Shown: positions 1-5,491, counted from the first letter of the stretch. The stretch: 5,495 nucleotides of DNA from a bacterium (GCA_013202595.1 JABMPV010000263.1:1-5495), one strand, 5' to 3'. Program-made: numbers and translations. The notes: generated by a model from the sequence alone, not told the origin.

Positions 1-435
1 AGCCACAAGTACGTGCAGTACGCCAGGGAGCGGATCGACGAGGGCCGGGCCGCGGCGGGCCGTACCGACGACCATCGCATCACGGTGTTCGCCATCTACT
101 CGGTGGACCACGACGGCGCCGCAGCCAAGCAGGCCGTGCGGGGGCCACTGTCGTTCTACAAGTCGTTCGGGCCCAACACGCTCACCAATGTGCACGGGTC
201 GTCAGAGTTGCTCGCCGACATGCTCTCCAGGGGTGGGGCCGAGACCATCGCAGCCGAAATGCCCGACTCCTGGGTCGAGGACCTGACCATCTCGGGGACG
301 CCGGAAGAGTGCGCTGCCAAGATCCGCGACTTCCACGAGATCGGCGCCGACTGCGTAGCGCTGTTCCCGATGCCGACCGATCGTGTGGATGAGACCGTCC
401 GCCTCACGGCCGAGGAAGTCATCCCTCTCCTGTAG
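1..435 (+). CDS. LLM-class F420/flavin-dependent oxidoreductase, C-terminal fragment (5' end outside window)
   Basis: The reading frame is open from base 1 and stops with TAG at 433-435, so 144 C-terminal residues are visible and the start lies upstream of the window. The visible part fits the end of the luciferase-like TIM-barrel family. The motif SGTPEEC at fragment residues 98-104 is followed by AAKIRDFHEIGAD and VALFP, the usual pattern GTPEE-x(n)-GxD-xVxLFP near the C-terminus of F420-dependent LLM oxidoreductases. These are soluble enzymes that use reduced F420 or FMN for hydride transfer; many act as methylene-tetrahydromethanopterin-reductase-like proteins or on unknown substrates. 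The cofactor-binding N-terminal half is absent, so F420 versus FMN and the substrate cannot be decided. The gene is separated from the next by 116 bases containing a hairpin and a promoter, so it belongs to another transcription unit. Family call is fairly safe; function is unknown. Confidence 0.82.
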   Translation, partial: SHKYVQYARERIDEGRAAAGRTDDHRITVFAIYSVDHDGAAAKQAVRGPLSFYKSFGPNTLTNVHGSSELLADMLSRGGAETIAAEMPDSWVEDLTISGTPEECAAKIRDFHEIGADCVALFPMPTDRVDETVRLTAEEVIPLL

Positions 436-445
436 TTGTCAGTCA

Positions 446-490
446 TCAGTAGTCGGTCGGAGGTTGTGCGGGAAGTGGACTGACTACTGA
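446..490 (+). terminator. Hairpin after LLM gene, probable terminator
   Basis: A 13-bp inverted repeat begins 10 bases after the stop codon. The arms are TCAGTAGTCGGTC (446-458) and GACTGACTACTGA (478-490); all 13 positions pair, one as a G-U wobble, around a 19-base loop. No T-tract follows, which is common for actinobacterial terminators. It lies upstream of the next promoter, so transcription termination is the simplest reading. A protein-binding dyad is an alternative. Confidence 0.5.
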
Positions 491-509
491 GGACCGATGA
501 CCTCTCGAA

Positions 510-560
510 CGGGTATTGACCCGGACTGAACGTTCGTCTAACATATTGAACATGTGTTCA
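510..560. promoter_or_regulatory. Cluster of dyads, candidate TetR operator
   Basis: Three short inverted repeats overlap the promoter and start codon. CGGGT-ATTG-ACCCG (510-523) covers the -35. GAACGTTC (528-535) sits in the spacer. TGAAC-ATGT-GTTCA (547-560) covers the predicted transcription start and the ATG. The half-site TGAAC occurs at 527 and 547, 20 bases apart, placing both on about the same helix face. A TetR dimer, or two dimers, bound here would block RNA polymerase. Assignment to the adjacent repressor is inference. Confidence 0.5.
516..544 (+). promoter_or_regulatory. Sigma70-type promoter of the TetR-ABC operon, probably leaderless
   Basis: The -35 hexamer TTGACC (516-521) and -10 hexamer TAACAT (539-544) are separated by exactly 17 bases. 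The -10 fits the actinobacterial TAnnnT pattern. The predicted start of transcription, about seven bases after the -10, falls at 550-552, on or next to the ATG at 552. No Shine-Dalgarno sequence precedes that ATG. Together these point to a leaderless mRNA. Confidence 0.72.
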
Positions 561-1238
561 GCACGGTCATCCTCTTCATCTGATGACCGCACGGCGAAGG
601 CGCGGATTCGCGACGGTGCCATCGAGTGTGTCGCCAACCATGGACTGGCTGAGACCACCGCCCGCAAGGTGGCGACGGCAGCAGGAGTGTCGCCGGGCCT
701 GGTTATGCACCACTTCGGATCCATGGAGGGCCTCTTGGTCGCGTGTGACGAGCATGTCGCCGCCACCATCAGGGATTACAAGAGCGCTGCCGTGGATCAG
801 GGCCCGGGTCTCGATCTGCTCGGCGCACTCAGGCAGTCCCAGTTCGGACCGATGGTCGCCTACCTGGCCCGGCGGTTGCACGACGACACCCCGGCCGTGG
901 CCAACCTCATCGACGATCTCATCGCCGACGCCGAGGGGTACTTGGCGCTGGGGGTGGAGACGGGGATGCTGAAGCCTTCGGACGATCCGAGGGCGCGGGC
1001 GGTCGTCCTGGCGATGTGGTCGCTGGGCGCTCTCGTGCTGCATCGCCATCTCGAACGACTGCTCGGTGTCGATCTGACCGACCCCAACGTCTCGGTGGAC
1101 TCGACCATCACCACCTACCTCAAACCCATCTACGAGATTCTCGGCGAAGGCCTCTTCACGGAGGAGTTCGCATCGCAGGCCCGGGCAGCGGTCGCCGCGG
1201 CCGGGCAGGACGCAGACATCACCAAAGGACAGTCATGA
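552..1238 (+). CDS. TetR/AcrR-family transcriptional repressor of the adjacent ABC exporter
   Basis: This 228-residue protein is a probable one-component repressor: its N-terminal helix-turn-helix binds an operator and its C-terminal helical domain dimerises and binds a ligand. The N-terminus is a polar Ser-rich tail (residues 3-12). The DNA-binding domain spans about 14-62, with the recognition region TTARKVATAAGVSPGLVMHH at 35-54 followed by FGSMEGLL, the classic TetR pattern ending in HHF/YYF-x-SKxxLL. Residues about 85-200 form the ligand domain, where specificity cannot be read. ATG 552 is chosen because it lies just after a good promoter; the in-frame TTG at 516 is inside the -35 box. 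The stop overlaps the ATPase start as ATGA, so the three genes form an operon with the regulator first, which suggests autoregulation. The arrangement resembles M. tuberculosis Rv1219c (TetR) beside the Rv1218c-Rv1217c exporter. Family call is strong; target and ligand are inferred. Confidence 0.92.
   Translation: MCSARSSSSSDDRTAKARIRDGAIECVANHGLAETTARKVATAAGVSPGLVMHHFGSMEGLLVACDEHVAATIRDYKSAAVDQGPGLDLLGALRQSQFGPMVAYLARRLHDDTPAVANLIDDLIADAEGYLALGVETGMLKPSDDPRARAVVLAMWSLGALVLHRHLERLLGVDLTDPNVSVDSTITTYLKPIYEILGEGLFTEEFASQARAAVAAAGQDADITKGQS
1224..1229 (+). promoter_or_regulatory. Ribosome binding site of the ATPase gene
   Basis: AAAGGA lies five bases upstream of ATG 1235, inside the end of the TetR gene. 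It supports ATG 1235 over the much earlier in-frame starts, which would add about 73 non-homologous residues read out of frame through the TetR gene. Confidence 0.6.
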
Positions 1239-2143
1239 ACGACCAGATTGCCATCCACATCGAAGGACTGACCAAGCATTACGGAGACGTACATGCTCTG
1301 GTCGACCTGGATCTCGACGTCAGCCGGGGAGAGATCTTCGGTTTCCTCGGCCCAAACGGAGCGGGCAAGACCACGACCATCCGTACGATCCTCGATGAGA
1401 TCCGCCCGACCGCGGGCAGCGCGTCCATCCTGGGATTGGACGCCCGCGAGGCGTCCGTCGAGATCCGCAAGCACATCGGGTACGTCCCCGGCGACCTCGC
1501 TATGTACCCCAACCTCACGGGCAAGGACACGCTCACGTACTTCTCCAACCTGCGCGGTGGCGTCGACTGGGACTACGTGGACCATCTCGCCGATCGACTC
1601 GACGCAGACCTCACCAAGAAGGTGGGCGACCTGTCATCCGGCAACCGTCAGAAGGTCGGCCTCATTCAGGCATTCATGAACCGGCCCGACCTGCTGATCA
1701 TGGACGAGCCGAGTTCCGGCCTCGACCCTCTCGTGCAGAGGGAATTCCAGGCGATGATGCGCGAGGTGGCCGCAGAGGGCCGCACGGTGTTCCTCTCCAG
1801 CCACACGCTGTCGGAGGTTCAGCGGGTTGCCGACCGTGTGGGGATCATCCGCCACGGGCGGTTGGTGGCAGTCGAGACCGTCACCGCCTTGCGCAGCAAG
1901 GCGATGCGCCGCATCGAGTTCGAGTTCGCCTCGCCGGTGGACCCGGACGTGTTCCGCTCCGTTGAGGGCGTGCGCGACGTCGAAGTGACCAACCATCACG
2001 CCGTGCTGTCGTTCGACGGCACCATCGATGCACTGCTGAGGACGATCTCGGACCGATACGACATCGTCGACATCACCACTCGTGAAGCCGATCTCGAGGA
2101 GATCTTCCTCACCTACTACCGGGACGAGGAGGTGACTGCCTGA
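1235..2143 (+). CDS. ABC exporter ATP-binding subunit, tetronasin/drug-export type
   Basis: This 302-residue cytoplasmic ATPase powers the permease encoded next. In order: Walker A GPNGAGKTT at residues 39-47, a Q-loop region GYVPGDLAMYPNLTG at 82-96, the ABC signature LSSGNRQK at 133-140, Walker B LLIMDEP at 153-159, D-loop SGLDP at 161-165 and the switch His190 in SSHTLSEV. A C-terminal extension of about 80 residues ending in DLEEIFLTYY is typical of single-domain ATPases paired with ABC-2 permeases. The Q-loop glutamine is replaced by glycine (PGD), a feature I recall from the YLPGEL-type subfamily of this group. The gene overlaps TetR by four bases and the permease by one base (TGATG), so translation is probably coupled. 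Size and order match M. tuberculosis Rv1218c, annotated as tetronasin transport and linked to multidrug efflux. Substrate here is unknown; hydrophobic drugs or lipids are possible. Confidence 0.94.
   Translation: MNDQIAIHIEGLTKHYGDVHALVDLDLDVSRGEIFGFLGPNGAGKTTTIRTILDEIRPTAGSASILGLDAREASVEIRKHIGYVPGDLAMYPNLTGKDTLTYFSNLRGGVDWDYVDHLADRLDADLTKKVGDLSSGNRQKVGLIQAFMNRPDLLIMDEPSSGLDPLVQREFQAMMREVAAEGRTVFLSSHTLSEVQRVADRVGIIRHGRLVAVETVTALRSKAMRRIEFEFASPVDPDVFRSVEGVRDVEVTNHHAVLSFDGTIDALLRTISDRYDIVDITTREADLEEIFLTYYRDEEVTA
2126..2135 (+). promoter_or_regulatory. Strong ribosome binding site of the permease gene
   Basis: GAGGAGGTGA is a near-perfect Shine-Dalgarno sequence inside the last codons of the ATPase gene, seven bases before ATG 2143. 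It fixes that start and should keep permease synthesis high although the start overlaps the ATPase stop. Confidence 0.75.
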
Positions 2144-3798
2144 TGCTCGCCAACGTCTTCACCAAGACGGTCCTCGACCGTTGGAAGGGGGTGGCCATAG
2201 CGGCCGGCAGCCTCGGCCTCATGCTGCTGTTCGGCATGGCGGTCTACCGCGATGTCGACCTGTCCGTGTACTCCAACCTTCCCGAGGCGATGCGGTCCCT
2301 CATGAACATCGGCGAGAACGCCGATGCCAGCGGACTCGCCTACGGGGCCATCTATTCGTCGTACGGGGCGCTGACCCTGGCGTCGCTCGCCCTCTCCATG
2401 GGGGCGGCGTCAATCGCCGGTGAGGAGCGCAACGGCACCATCGGCCTGCTGCTGGGAAATCCCCGAAGCAGAACGCAGGTGCTGCTCTCCAAGATGGCGT
2501 CGACGGTGGTGCTCGTGGCCGCCGGCACGCTCCTCTTGTGGGGCCTCGGCAGGGTGGTGCCCGAGATCCTCTCTGTGGACATCGGTGGCCGCCAGATCGA
2601 GGCGCTCATGGTGCATATGTTCGTGATCGCTCTGTTCCATGGGTTCCTCGCCCTCGCAATCGGGGCCTGGACCGGGAAGCGGGGCCTCGCCTCGGGGGCG
2701 ACGGCCGGGTTCATGGTGCTGTCGTTCTTCGCCGTCGGGTTGCTCCCGTTCGTCGAGGGCTTCGAGAGCGTCGCCAAGGTGTTCCCGTGGCACTACTACG
2801 AGGCGGGAACGCCGCTGGTCAACGGGATCCAGTGGGGGAATCTCGGCCTGCTGCTCGGCCTGTCGGCTGTGCTCGGCGCGGTGGCCCTGGTCGGACTCGA
2901 ACGGCGCGACCTGCGCGGGCACGGTGTGGCAGTCACCCTCATCGACCGGCTGCGAGAGAACCGCTTCACGAAGAAGGTCATCGAGCGGCTCGCAGGCTCG
3001 GCACGGGTCTCGAGTGTCTCCGCCAAGGCGCTCTCCGATCACCAGACCCTGCTCATCTCCGTGGGCTACATCGCCCTCCTGATGAGTGCGGTGATGGGCC
3101 CGTTCTTCTTGCTCATCGATGATGTCCTCAAGGACTTCGTGGACCAGTTGCCGGAGGGACTGCTGGCGATGGTGGGATACGCCGACATGTCGACCCCCGA
3201 GGGTTGGTTCCAGGGTGAGATGTTCAGCCTCACCCTTCCGATCGCCGCCATCGCGGTGACGGCAGTGATGGGATCGAAGGCCCTTGCCGGTGAAGAGGCG
3301 AACCGGACCATGGGACTGCTGCTGACCAACCCGATCGGACGTACCAGGGTGCTGTTCGAGAAGACCACGGCCATGGTGATCGCCGCCGTTGTGGTGGGGA
3401 TCCTTTCCTTCGTCGGGACGGCTCTCGGCTCGCTCATCGCCGGACTCGGCATGAGCATGGCCGGCATCGCAGCCACCTGTGTCCTGCTGACGCTGCTGTC
3501 GATCGTGTTCGGGGCGCTCGCCCTGGCTCTCGGCGCCGCCACCGGCCGGACCAGGATCGCGATGTTCGGTACGGCCGGGTTGGCGCTGGCGTTCCTAGTC
3601 CTCAATGCCTATCTACCGCTGAGCGACAGCCTCGCCGGTCTCGCCCGATGGACACCCTTCTACTACTACCTCACCAGTGACCCGTTCAACACGGGCATGC
3701 ATTGGGGCCACGCCGGCGTGCTGGCGGCCATTGCAGTGGTGCTGATAGGGGTAGCGGTGTTCGCCTTCGAGCGCCGGGACCTCAGACAGACTGGGTGA
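2143..3798 (+). CDS. ABC-2-type exporter permease with two homologous halves
   Basis: This 551-residue membrane protein is the probable channel-forming partner of the ATPase. Hydrophobic segments are seen near residues 17-35, 70-92, 119-136, 156-176, 186-203, 232-251 in the first half and 302-325, 362-382, 409-436, 440-466, 472-492, 524-542 in the second, giving about six per half. The halves are clearly related: AGEERNGTIGLLLGNP at 92-107 matches AGEEANRTMGLLLTNP at 382-397, and LERRDLR at 252-258 matches FERRDLR at 542-548, both at an offset of exactly 290 residues. The AGEE segment after a membrane span probably forms the helix that contacts the ATPase. A charged linker at about 252-300 joins the halves. 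One polypeptide could thus replace a permease dimer and work with an ATPase homodimer. Length agrees with Rv1217c-type tetronasin permeases (about 550 residues, from memory). Exporter role is well supported; cargo is not known. Confidence 0.92.
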   Translation: MLANVFTKTVLDRWKGVAIAAGSLGLMLLFGMAVYRDVDLSVYSNLPEAMRSLMNIGENADASGLAYGAIYSSYGALTLASLALSMGAASIAGEERNGTIGLLLGNPRSRTQVLLSKMASTVVLVAAGTLLLWGLGRVVPEILSVDIGGRQIEALMVHMFVIALFHGFLALAIGAWTGKRGLASGATAGFMVLSFFAVGLLPFVEGFESVAKVFPWHYYEAGTPLVNGIQWGNLGLLLGLSAVLGAVALVGLERRDLRGHGVAVTLIDRLRENRFTKKVIERLAGSARVSSVSAKALSDHQTLLISVGYIALLMSAVMGPFFLLIDDVLKDFVDQLPEGLLAMVGYADMSTPEGWFQGEMFSLTLPIAAIAVTAVMGSKALAGEEANRTMGLLLTNPIGRTRVLFEKTTAMVIAAVVVGILSFVGTALGSLIAGLGMSMAGIAATCVLLTLLSIVFGALALALGAATGRTRIAMFGTAGLALAFLVLNAYLPLSDSLAGLARWTPFYYYLTSDPFNTGMHWGHAGVLAAIAVVLIGVAVFAFERRDLRQTG

Positions 3799-3800
3799 CG

Positions 3801-4031
3801 ATGACACGCTGCCGGGAGCAATCCCGGCGGCATGTGTCGGGTGGGGTGCACTTCGGCGATGACGACCCCGTCGGAGACGGCCGGGTCGTGTTCCACCAGG
3901 TCATCGGCTTGTGCGAGGCCCGACGCGTGGAGAATGCCTATTGGCGCGTCTGGCCAGGCCCGGGTACTCCGGGTGACGGGGGTACCCTCGCAGGGCCGGA
4001 GATCCTACGACCGATCAGGAGGGACCGATGA
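3801..4031 (+). CDS. Doubtful 76-residue ORF between permease and dehydrogenase
   Basis: The frame opens with ATG two bases after the permease stop and ends in a TGA that overlaps the dehydrogenase start as ATGA. Roughly three quarters of its third codon positions are G or C, a little lower than I would expect for the surrounding genes. The product would be Arg- and Gly-rich with a PGTPGDGGT stretch near residues 54-62. It shows no domain, signal peptide or membrane segment that I recognise. Against it: no good ribosome binding site precedes ATG 3801, and its first 13 codons are occupied by the strong hairpin at 3803-3838. A stop-free frame of this length is not rare in GC-rich DNA. I list it because the overlaps on both sides would fit a small operon member, but non-coding spacer is more likely. 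Confidence 0.2.
   Translation: MTRCREQSRRHVSGGVHFGDDDPVGDGRVVFHQVIGLCEARRVENAYWRVWPGPGTPGDGGTLAGPEILRPIRRDR
3803..3838 (+). terminator. GC-rich hairpin after the ABC operon
   Basis: Five bases after the permease stop, GACACGCTGCCGGGA (3803-3817) pairs with the sequence at 3822-3838 around a GCAA loop (3818-3821), a GNRA-type tetraloop. The upper stem GCCGGGA/TCCCGGC is perfect; below it come a G-U wobble, two G-C pairs, a two-base bulge (3832-3833) and five more pairs. No T-tract follows. It is the likely end of the operon transcript, though read-through into the dehydrogenase gene is possible. Confidence 0.65.
3961..3987 (+). repeat. Three imperfect 9-bp direct repeats upstream of the dehydrogenase
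   Basis: CGGGTACTC, CGGGTGACG and GGGGTACCC follow one another without gaps at 3961, 3970 and 3979. The outer units also form an inverted pair, GGGTAC (3962-3967) and GTACCC (3982-3987). They end about 30 bases before the dehydrogenase ribosome binding site. TACCCT (3983-3988) could serve as a -10 element, but no matching -35 is evident. A regulator-binding site is possible. Confidence 0.35.
4017..4023 (+). promoter_or_regulatory. Strong ribosome binding site of the dehydrogenase gene
   Basis: AGGAGGG lies four bases before ATG 4028 and is a near-perfect Shine-Dalgarno sequence. It fixes the start, which also begins the protein with the family-typical MKAIVQSAYG. Confidence 0.75.
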
Positions 4032-4999
4032 AGGCAATAGTCCAGAGTGCCTACGGGCCGCCTCGTGAAGTGCTCGAACTCAGAGATGTCGACGACCCGG
4101 TGATCGGCGACGACCAGGTGCTCGTGAAGGTCCAGGCGGCATCGGTCGCCATCGGTGACTGGCTGGTGGTGGAGGGCCTCCCCTACATCATCCGCATGAT
4201 GGGGTACGGCCTTCGCGCGCCGAAGAGTGCCGTCCCCGGATCAGACATCGCAGGGACGATCGAGGCGGTGGGCAAGGACGTGACCCGCTTCGCACCCGGT
4301 GACGAGGTGTTCGGCATGTGCAAGGGTGCTCTGGCCGAGCGCGCTGCCGCCAACGTGCGTTCCCTGGCTCCCAAGCCGGCCAATCTCTCCTTCGAACAGG
4401 CTGCAGCCGTGCCGACCTCGGCCCTCACCGCCCTGCAGGGGTTGCGCGACAAGGGCGAACTCCAGTCGGGCCAGAAGGTGCTGATCATCGGCGCATCGGG
4501 AGGCGTCGGCACCTTCGCCGTCCAGATCGCCAAGGCGCTGGGAGCGCACGTCACCGCGGTGTGCAGCACCCCGAGCATCGGCCTTGTCCAGTCGATCGGC
4601 GCCGACGCCGTCATCGACTACACCAGGGAGGAGATCACCGACAGGGGAGAGCGCTACGACGTCATCCTCGACATGGCAGGCAATCGCTCGCTGTCGGAAC
4701 TCAGGAGTGTCCTGACCCCGAAGGGAACACTTGTGATCGGAGGCGGATCCGGCGGGCGCTGGCTCATGGGCTCAGGGCGCAGCATGAGGGCGATGATGCT
4801 GTCGCCGTTCATCGGTCAGACGATGCGCACCTTCATCGCCCGGTCCAACCAGGAGGACCTGGTCGTCCTCAAGGACCTGATCGAGGCGGGCAAGATGAAG
4901 CCGGTCATCGACGGGACCTACCCGTTGAGCGACATTGCGGAAGCCATCGAGTACCTGGGTGAACGGCACACCCAGGGCAAGACTGTCATCACGGTGTGA
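4028..4999 (+). CDS. NAD(P)-dependent medium-chain dehydrogenase, zinc-independent quinone-oxidoreductase-like
   Basis: This 323-residue soluble enzyme belongs to the medium-chain dehydrogenase/reductase superfamily. The N-terminal GroES-like domain (about 1-125) carries PGSDIAGTIEAVG at 70-82 and FAPGDEVFG at 88-96. The nucleotide-binding Rossmann fold (about 126-270) has IIGASGGVGTFAVQIAKALG at 153-172, an AxxGxxG-type loop usual for NADPH-preferring quinone reductases. The C-terminal segment AGKMKPVIDGTYPLSDIAEA at 287-306 and the final GKTVITV are characteristic. The cysteine that binds catalytic zinc in alcohol dehydrogenases is not present in the stretch SVAIGDW (39-45), and no structural-zinc cysteine cluster is seen, so a zinc-free reductase acting on quinones, enones or similar electrophiles is likelier than an alcohol dehydrogenase. 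Length is normal. It follows the exporter operon by 229 bases with its own strong ribosome binding site; whether it has its own promoter is unclear. The family is secure; the substrate is not known. Confidence 0.92.
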   Translation: MKAIVQSAYGPPREVLELRDVDDPVIGDDQVLVKVQAASVAIGDWLVVEGLPYIIRMMGYGLRAPKSAVPGSDIAGTIEAVGKDVTRFAPGDEVFGMCKGALAERAAANVRSLAPKPANLSFEQAAAVPTSALTALQGLRDKGELQSGQKVLIIGASGGVGTFAVQIAKALGAHVTAVCSTPSIGLVQSIGADAVIDYTREEITDRGERYDVILDMAGNRSLSELRSVLTPKGTLVIGGGSGGRWLMGSGRSMRAMMLSPFIGQTMRTFIARSNQEDLVVLKDLIEAGKMKPVIDGTYPLSDIAEAIEYLGERHTQGKTVITV

Positions 5000-5002
5000 G
5001 CG

Positions 5003-5017
5003 CCGGGCGCCGCCCGG
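5003..5017 (+). terminator. Short GC hairpin after the dehydrogenase stop
   Basis: CCGGGC (5003-5008) and GCCCGG (5012-5017) form a perfect 6-bp stem with a three-base loop, starting three bases after the TGA. No T-tract follows. Its place suggests a terminator, but such short GC stems arise easily in this composition. Confidence 0.4.
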
Positions 5018-5072
5018 ATCGCCCGCGGTTTCCATGCCAATGTCTCATGGGAGGCGTGTTCCTCTTCTGTTG

Positions 5073-5115
5073 CCCCGCGGAGCGGGGGAAACGCGGGCCG
5101 ACCTGGTCGGACCGC
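5073..5115 (+). other. Two adjacent GC hairpins joined by GAAAC, possible structured RNA
   Basis: Hairpin 1 is CCCCGC/GCGGGG (5073-5078 with 5082-5087, loop GGA). After five bases (GAAAC), hairpin 2 follows: GCGG-g-CCGAC, loop CTG, GTCGG-a-CCGC (5093-5115), a nine-pair stem with one G/A mismatch, then AAAG. CGGAC (5108-5112) could instead pair with GTCCG (5127-5131), which would open hairpin 2. No known riboswitch consensus fits, so this is only a candidate structured element. Confidence 0.3.
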
Positions 5116-5413
5116 AAAGGGGGCCTGTCCGTGCTGTGTACCGAACAACCAGGTGGTATTTGCGCGCATCCACCCCGGGATGTCTCGAGAGTTCGGCACG
5201 TCGGGTAGGTAGTGGGGTCAGGAGACCCTCGGGTCCATTGTCGCTATCTTCCCACCATTTCCTTCCAGGCTCGGGTGTCGGTGTAGTCAAATCGAGACGC
5301 CTTGGGGAGGTCAGCCCAGGCCAGGTAGACGGCGAGCGTTTCATTCCCTCGGGACCTCTGTCGAAACTTCACCGGACTCGCGTTCTCTTCTCGGTTGCCT
5401 AGTGCCCCGACCA

Positions 5414-5423
5414 CAAACGTTTG
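5414..5423. repeat. Perfect 10-bp palindrome CAAACGTTTG
   Basis: CAAACGTTTG is its own reverse complement and stands out as A/T-containing in a GC-rich spacer, 20 bases before the possible start codon at 5443. It could be an operator half of a gene at the right edge. A few 10-bp palindromes are expected by chance in a window of this size. Confidence 0.25.
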
Positions 5424-5471
5424 CCGCGTTCACGACGGCCAGATGACGCCCCCGGCTGTGTCCTCGTCCTC

Positions 5472-5491
5472 GACGCACGGTGAAGTGCGTC
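5472..5491. repeat. 7-bp hairpin at the right edge
   Basis: GACGCAC (5472-5478) and GTGCGTC (5485-5491) form a perfect stem with a six-base loop GGTGAA. It could be a terminator, part of a coding region or an element end; the window stops four bases later, so its context is unknown. Confidence 0.3.

Noticed and set aside
516..551. In-frame TTG at 516 as the start of the TetR gene
   Set aside because: It lies in the -35 hexamer of the predicted promoter and has no ribosome binding site; the added 12 residues do not resemble the family.
1016..1234. Upstream extension of the ATPase frame to 1016
   Set aside because: The 73 added residues are an out-of-frame Arg/Gly-rich reading of the TetR gene; ATG 1235 has a ribosome binding site and gives the expected N-terminus.
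2410..3042. Long minus-strand frame opposite the permease
   Set aside because: It is rich in Glu, Arg, Pro and His as expected for the antisense of GC-rich coding DNA, shows no domain, and lies wholly inside a well-supported membrane protein gene.
2538..3122. Second + strand frame inside the permease gene
   Set aside because: Its Arg/Gly/Pro-rich translation is a shadow of the real frame, which carries clear membrane segments and family motifs.
5079..5125. Resemblance to ydaO (c-di-AMP) and GEMM (c-di-GMP) riboswitches from GGAGCGGGGGAA and CCGCAAAGG
   Set aside because: The other conserved parts are missing: no GGGTGAATC block for ydaO, and no CACGCACAGGGCAAACC-like 5' part or matching tetraloop receptor for GEMM.
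5045..5344. 99-residue minus-strand ORF in the right spacer
   Set aside because: There is no convincing ribosome binding site and the composition is Pro/Arg/Thr-rich without motif; it probably reflects few stops in GC-rich DNA.
4935..5402. Frame running from inside the dehydrogenase into the right spacer
   Set aside because: It starts within the dehydrogenase gene in another frame, has no family features and gives a Ser/Arg-rich random-looking product.
5367..5485. 8-bp inverted pair CTTCACCG / CGGTGAAG 103 bases apart
   Set aside because: Too short and too far apart to be distinguished from chance; not supported as element ends.
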